A stretch of 64,000 nucleotides of DNA from Polaromonas jejuensis NBRC 106434 (lineage in GTDB: Bacteria > Pseudomonadota > Gammaproteobacteria > Burkholderiales > Burkholderiaceae_C): assembly GCF_001598235.1 (NCBI RefSeq), contig NZ_BCYO01000002.1, forward strand, positions 124,001-188,000, given 5' to 3'. Below the pieces are notes generated by a model. It saw nothing but the letters and a program-made list of their open reading frames with translations, had not been told where the DNA came from and made no database searches. Shown here piece after piece: positions 63,632 through 64,000 of this stretch (positions within the stretch are counted from its first letter, which is position 1; each line of letters opens with the position of its first letter). A program made the position numbers and the translations under genes.

Positions 63632-64000
63632 TCAGGCCGGCGGCACCGAGACGGAAAATTCAGGTAATTGCACATGGGCCAGTTCGGACTGGAAGTACTG
63701 CTCCAGCTCATGGGTGAAGTGCACGATGTGCTGAGGCGGCTCAAACCGCTTGCCAAGACGGATCCGGTAGGTAATGGGCATTTTCGGCGTCCGCAGAACG
63801 GGCCAGCCCTTCCCCAGAAAACCCGAATTGGTTTCAATAAAAACCGTCTGCACCGGCACGCCGGCATGTTTGGCGACCAGTCCCGTCGTCCCCTGCATAG
63901 GGCTGACGGGAAACCGGGCTGTGCGGGTGCCCTCGGGAAACAGCAGCAAATGACTGCCCTGACGCAAATCGCCCACCGCCAACTGCACCATGGTGCGCAG
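63632..64000 (-). CDS. PlsC-like 1-acyl-glycerol-phosphate acyltransferase, C-terminal part
   Basis: Only the C-terminal 122 codons are in the window; the gene continues past 64,000. LLLFPEGTRT near residue 19 of the visible part is the acyl-acceptor motif of the PlsC/LPLAT family. The catalytic H-x4-D would be further upstream. It lies 39 bp before the GT2 gene on the same strand; in some aryl polyene clusters the two activities are linked, which supports a shared role. Confidence 0.85.
   Translation of the reverse strand: MRTMVQLAVGDLRQGSHLLLFPEGTRTARFPVSPMQGTTGLVAKHAGVPVQTVFIETNSGFLGKGWPVLRTPKMPITYRIRLGKRFEPPQHIVHFTHELEQYFQSELAHVQLPEFSVSVPPA

Overview
The window reads as a chromosomal segment of a betaproteobacterium of the family Comamonadaceae. 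The GC-rich coding, the rpsO-pnp and nuo gene order, the nitrate-assimilation layout and the short dispersed repeats all fit a Polaromonas/Rhodoferax-like genome; the genus is an inference, not something the sequence proves. Almost every base is coding. I see no phage, plasmid, transposase or CRISPR.

Region 1 (1-16,200, mostly minus strand) is housekeeping. It holds the nuo operon from nuoA to a truncated nuoI (respiratory complex I), tRNA-Leu(GAG), secG, tpiA, a quinone oxidoreductase and the rpsO-pnp pair. The pair has an intrinsic terminator and a long hairpin in the pnp leader. An aminotransferase and a periplasmic amino-acid-type binding protein follow. A small Hsp20 protein and tsaD separate this from the next region.

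Region 2 (about 17,900-41,400) is a nitrate-assimilation island. Uptake is by an ABC system (nrtA, nrtB, nrtD) and two tandem NarK-type porters. Reduction is by NasA (Mo-bis-MGD nitrate reductase with a C-terminal BFD-like domain) and NirB/NirD; cobA supplies the siroheme precursor and mog, further on, serves molybdenum cofactor synthesis. Regulation is unusually legible. Sigma-54 -24/-12 promoters precede nasT, nrtA, narK1, nirB and the ANTAR-PilJ gene. Two-hairpin RNA motifs with A1/G4 hexaloops, the known ANTAR target, follow the nrtA and nirB promoters; in nrtA the second hairpin competes with an intrinsic terminator. Two ANTAR proteins are encoded: a NasT-type regulator and a fusion of receiver, ANTAR and PilJ-type nitrate-sensor domains. 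A secreted protein with the same PilJ-type motifs lies between nirB and nirD. A PP2C phosphatase-Ser/Thr kinase fusion also sits in the island. A separate block of DUF5666-like, DUF6502-like, Gly-rich and CBS-domain genes lies between nrtD and narK1.

Region 3 (41,400-51,400) is mixed housekeeping: a metallophosphoesterase-like protein, an HI0933-type flavoprotein, rpsU, yqeY, an EamA transporter, pmbA, darP, mog, cysE, trmJ and suhB.

Region 4 (51,446-64,000) is a tightly coupled operon for an aryl-polyene-type lipid: acyl carrier protein, AMP-ligase, two dehydratases, ketosynthase plus chain-length-factor-like partner, ketoreductase, acyltransferase, LolA-like carrier and MMPL exporter. It carries an inserted polysaccharide deacetylase and PAP2 phosphatase. 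A GT2 glycosyltransferase and a partial PlsC-like acyltransferase face it on the other strand.

Repeats are a theme. About ten copies of a ~55 bp element with a 17-nt GCTAT-N7-ATAGC head occur, five of them inside coding sequences. Two adjacent ~160 bp hairpin elements have compensatory stem changes. The 5' end of nasA is tandemly repeated, and a GC-rich element occurs in the nuo and nrt operons.
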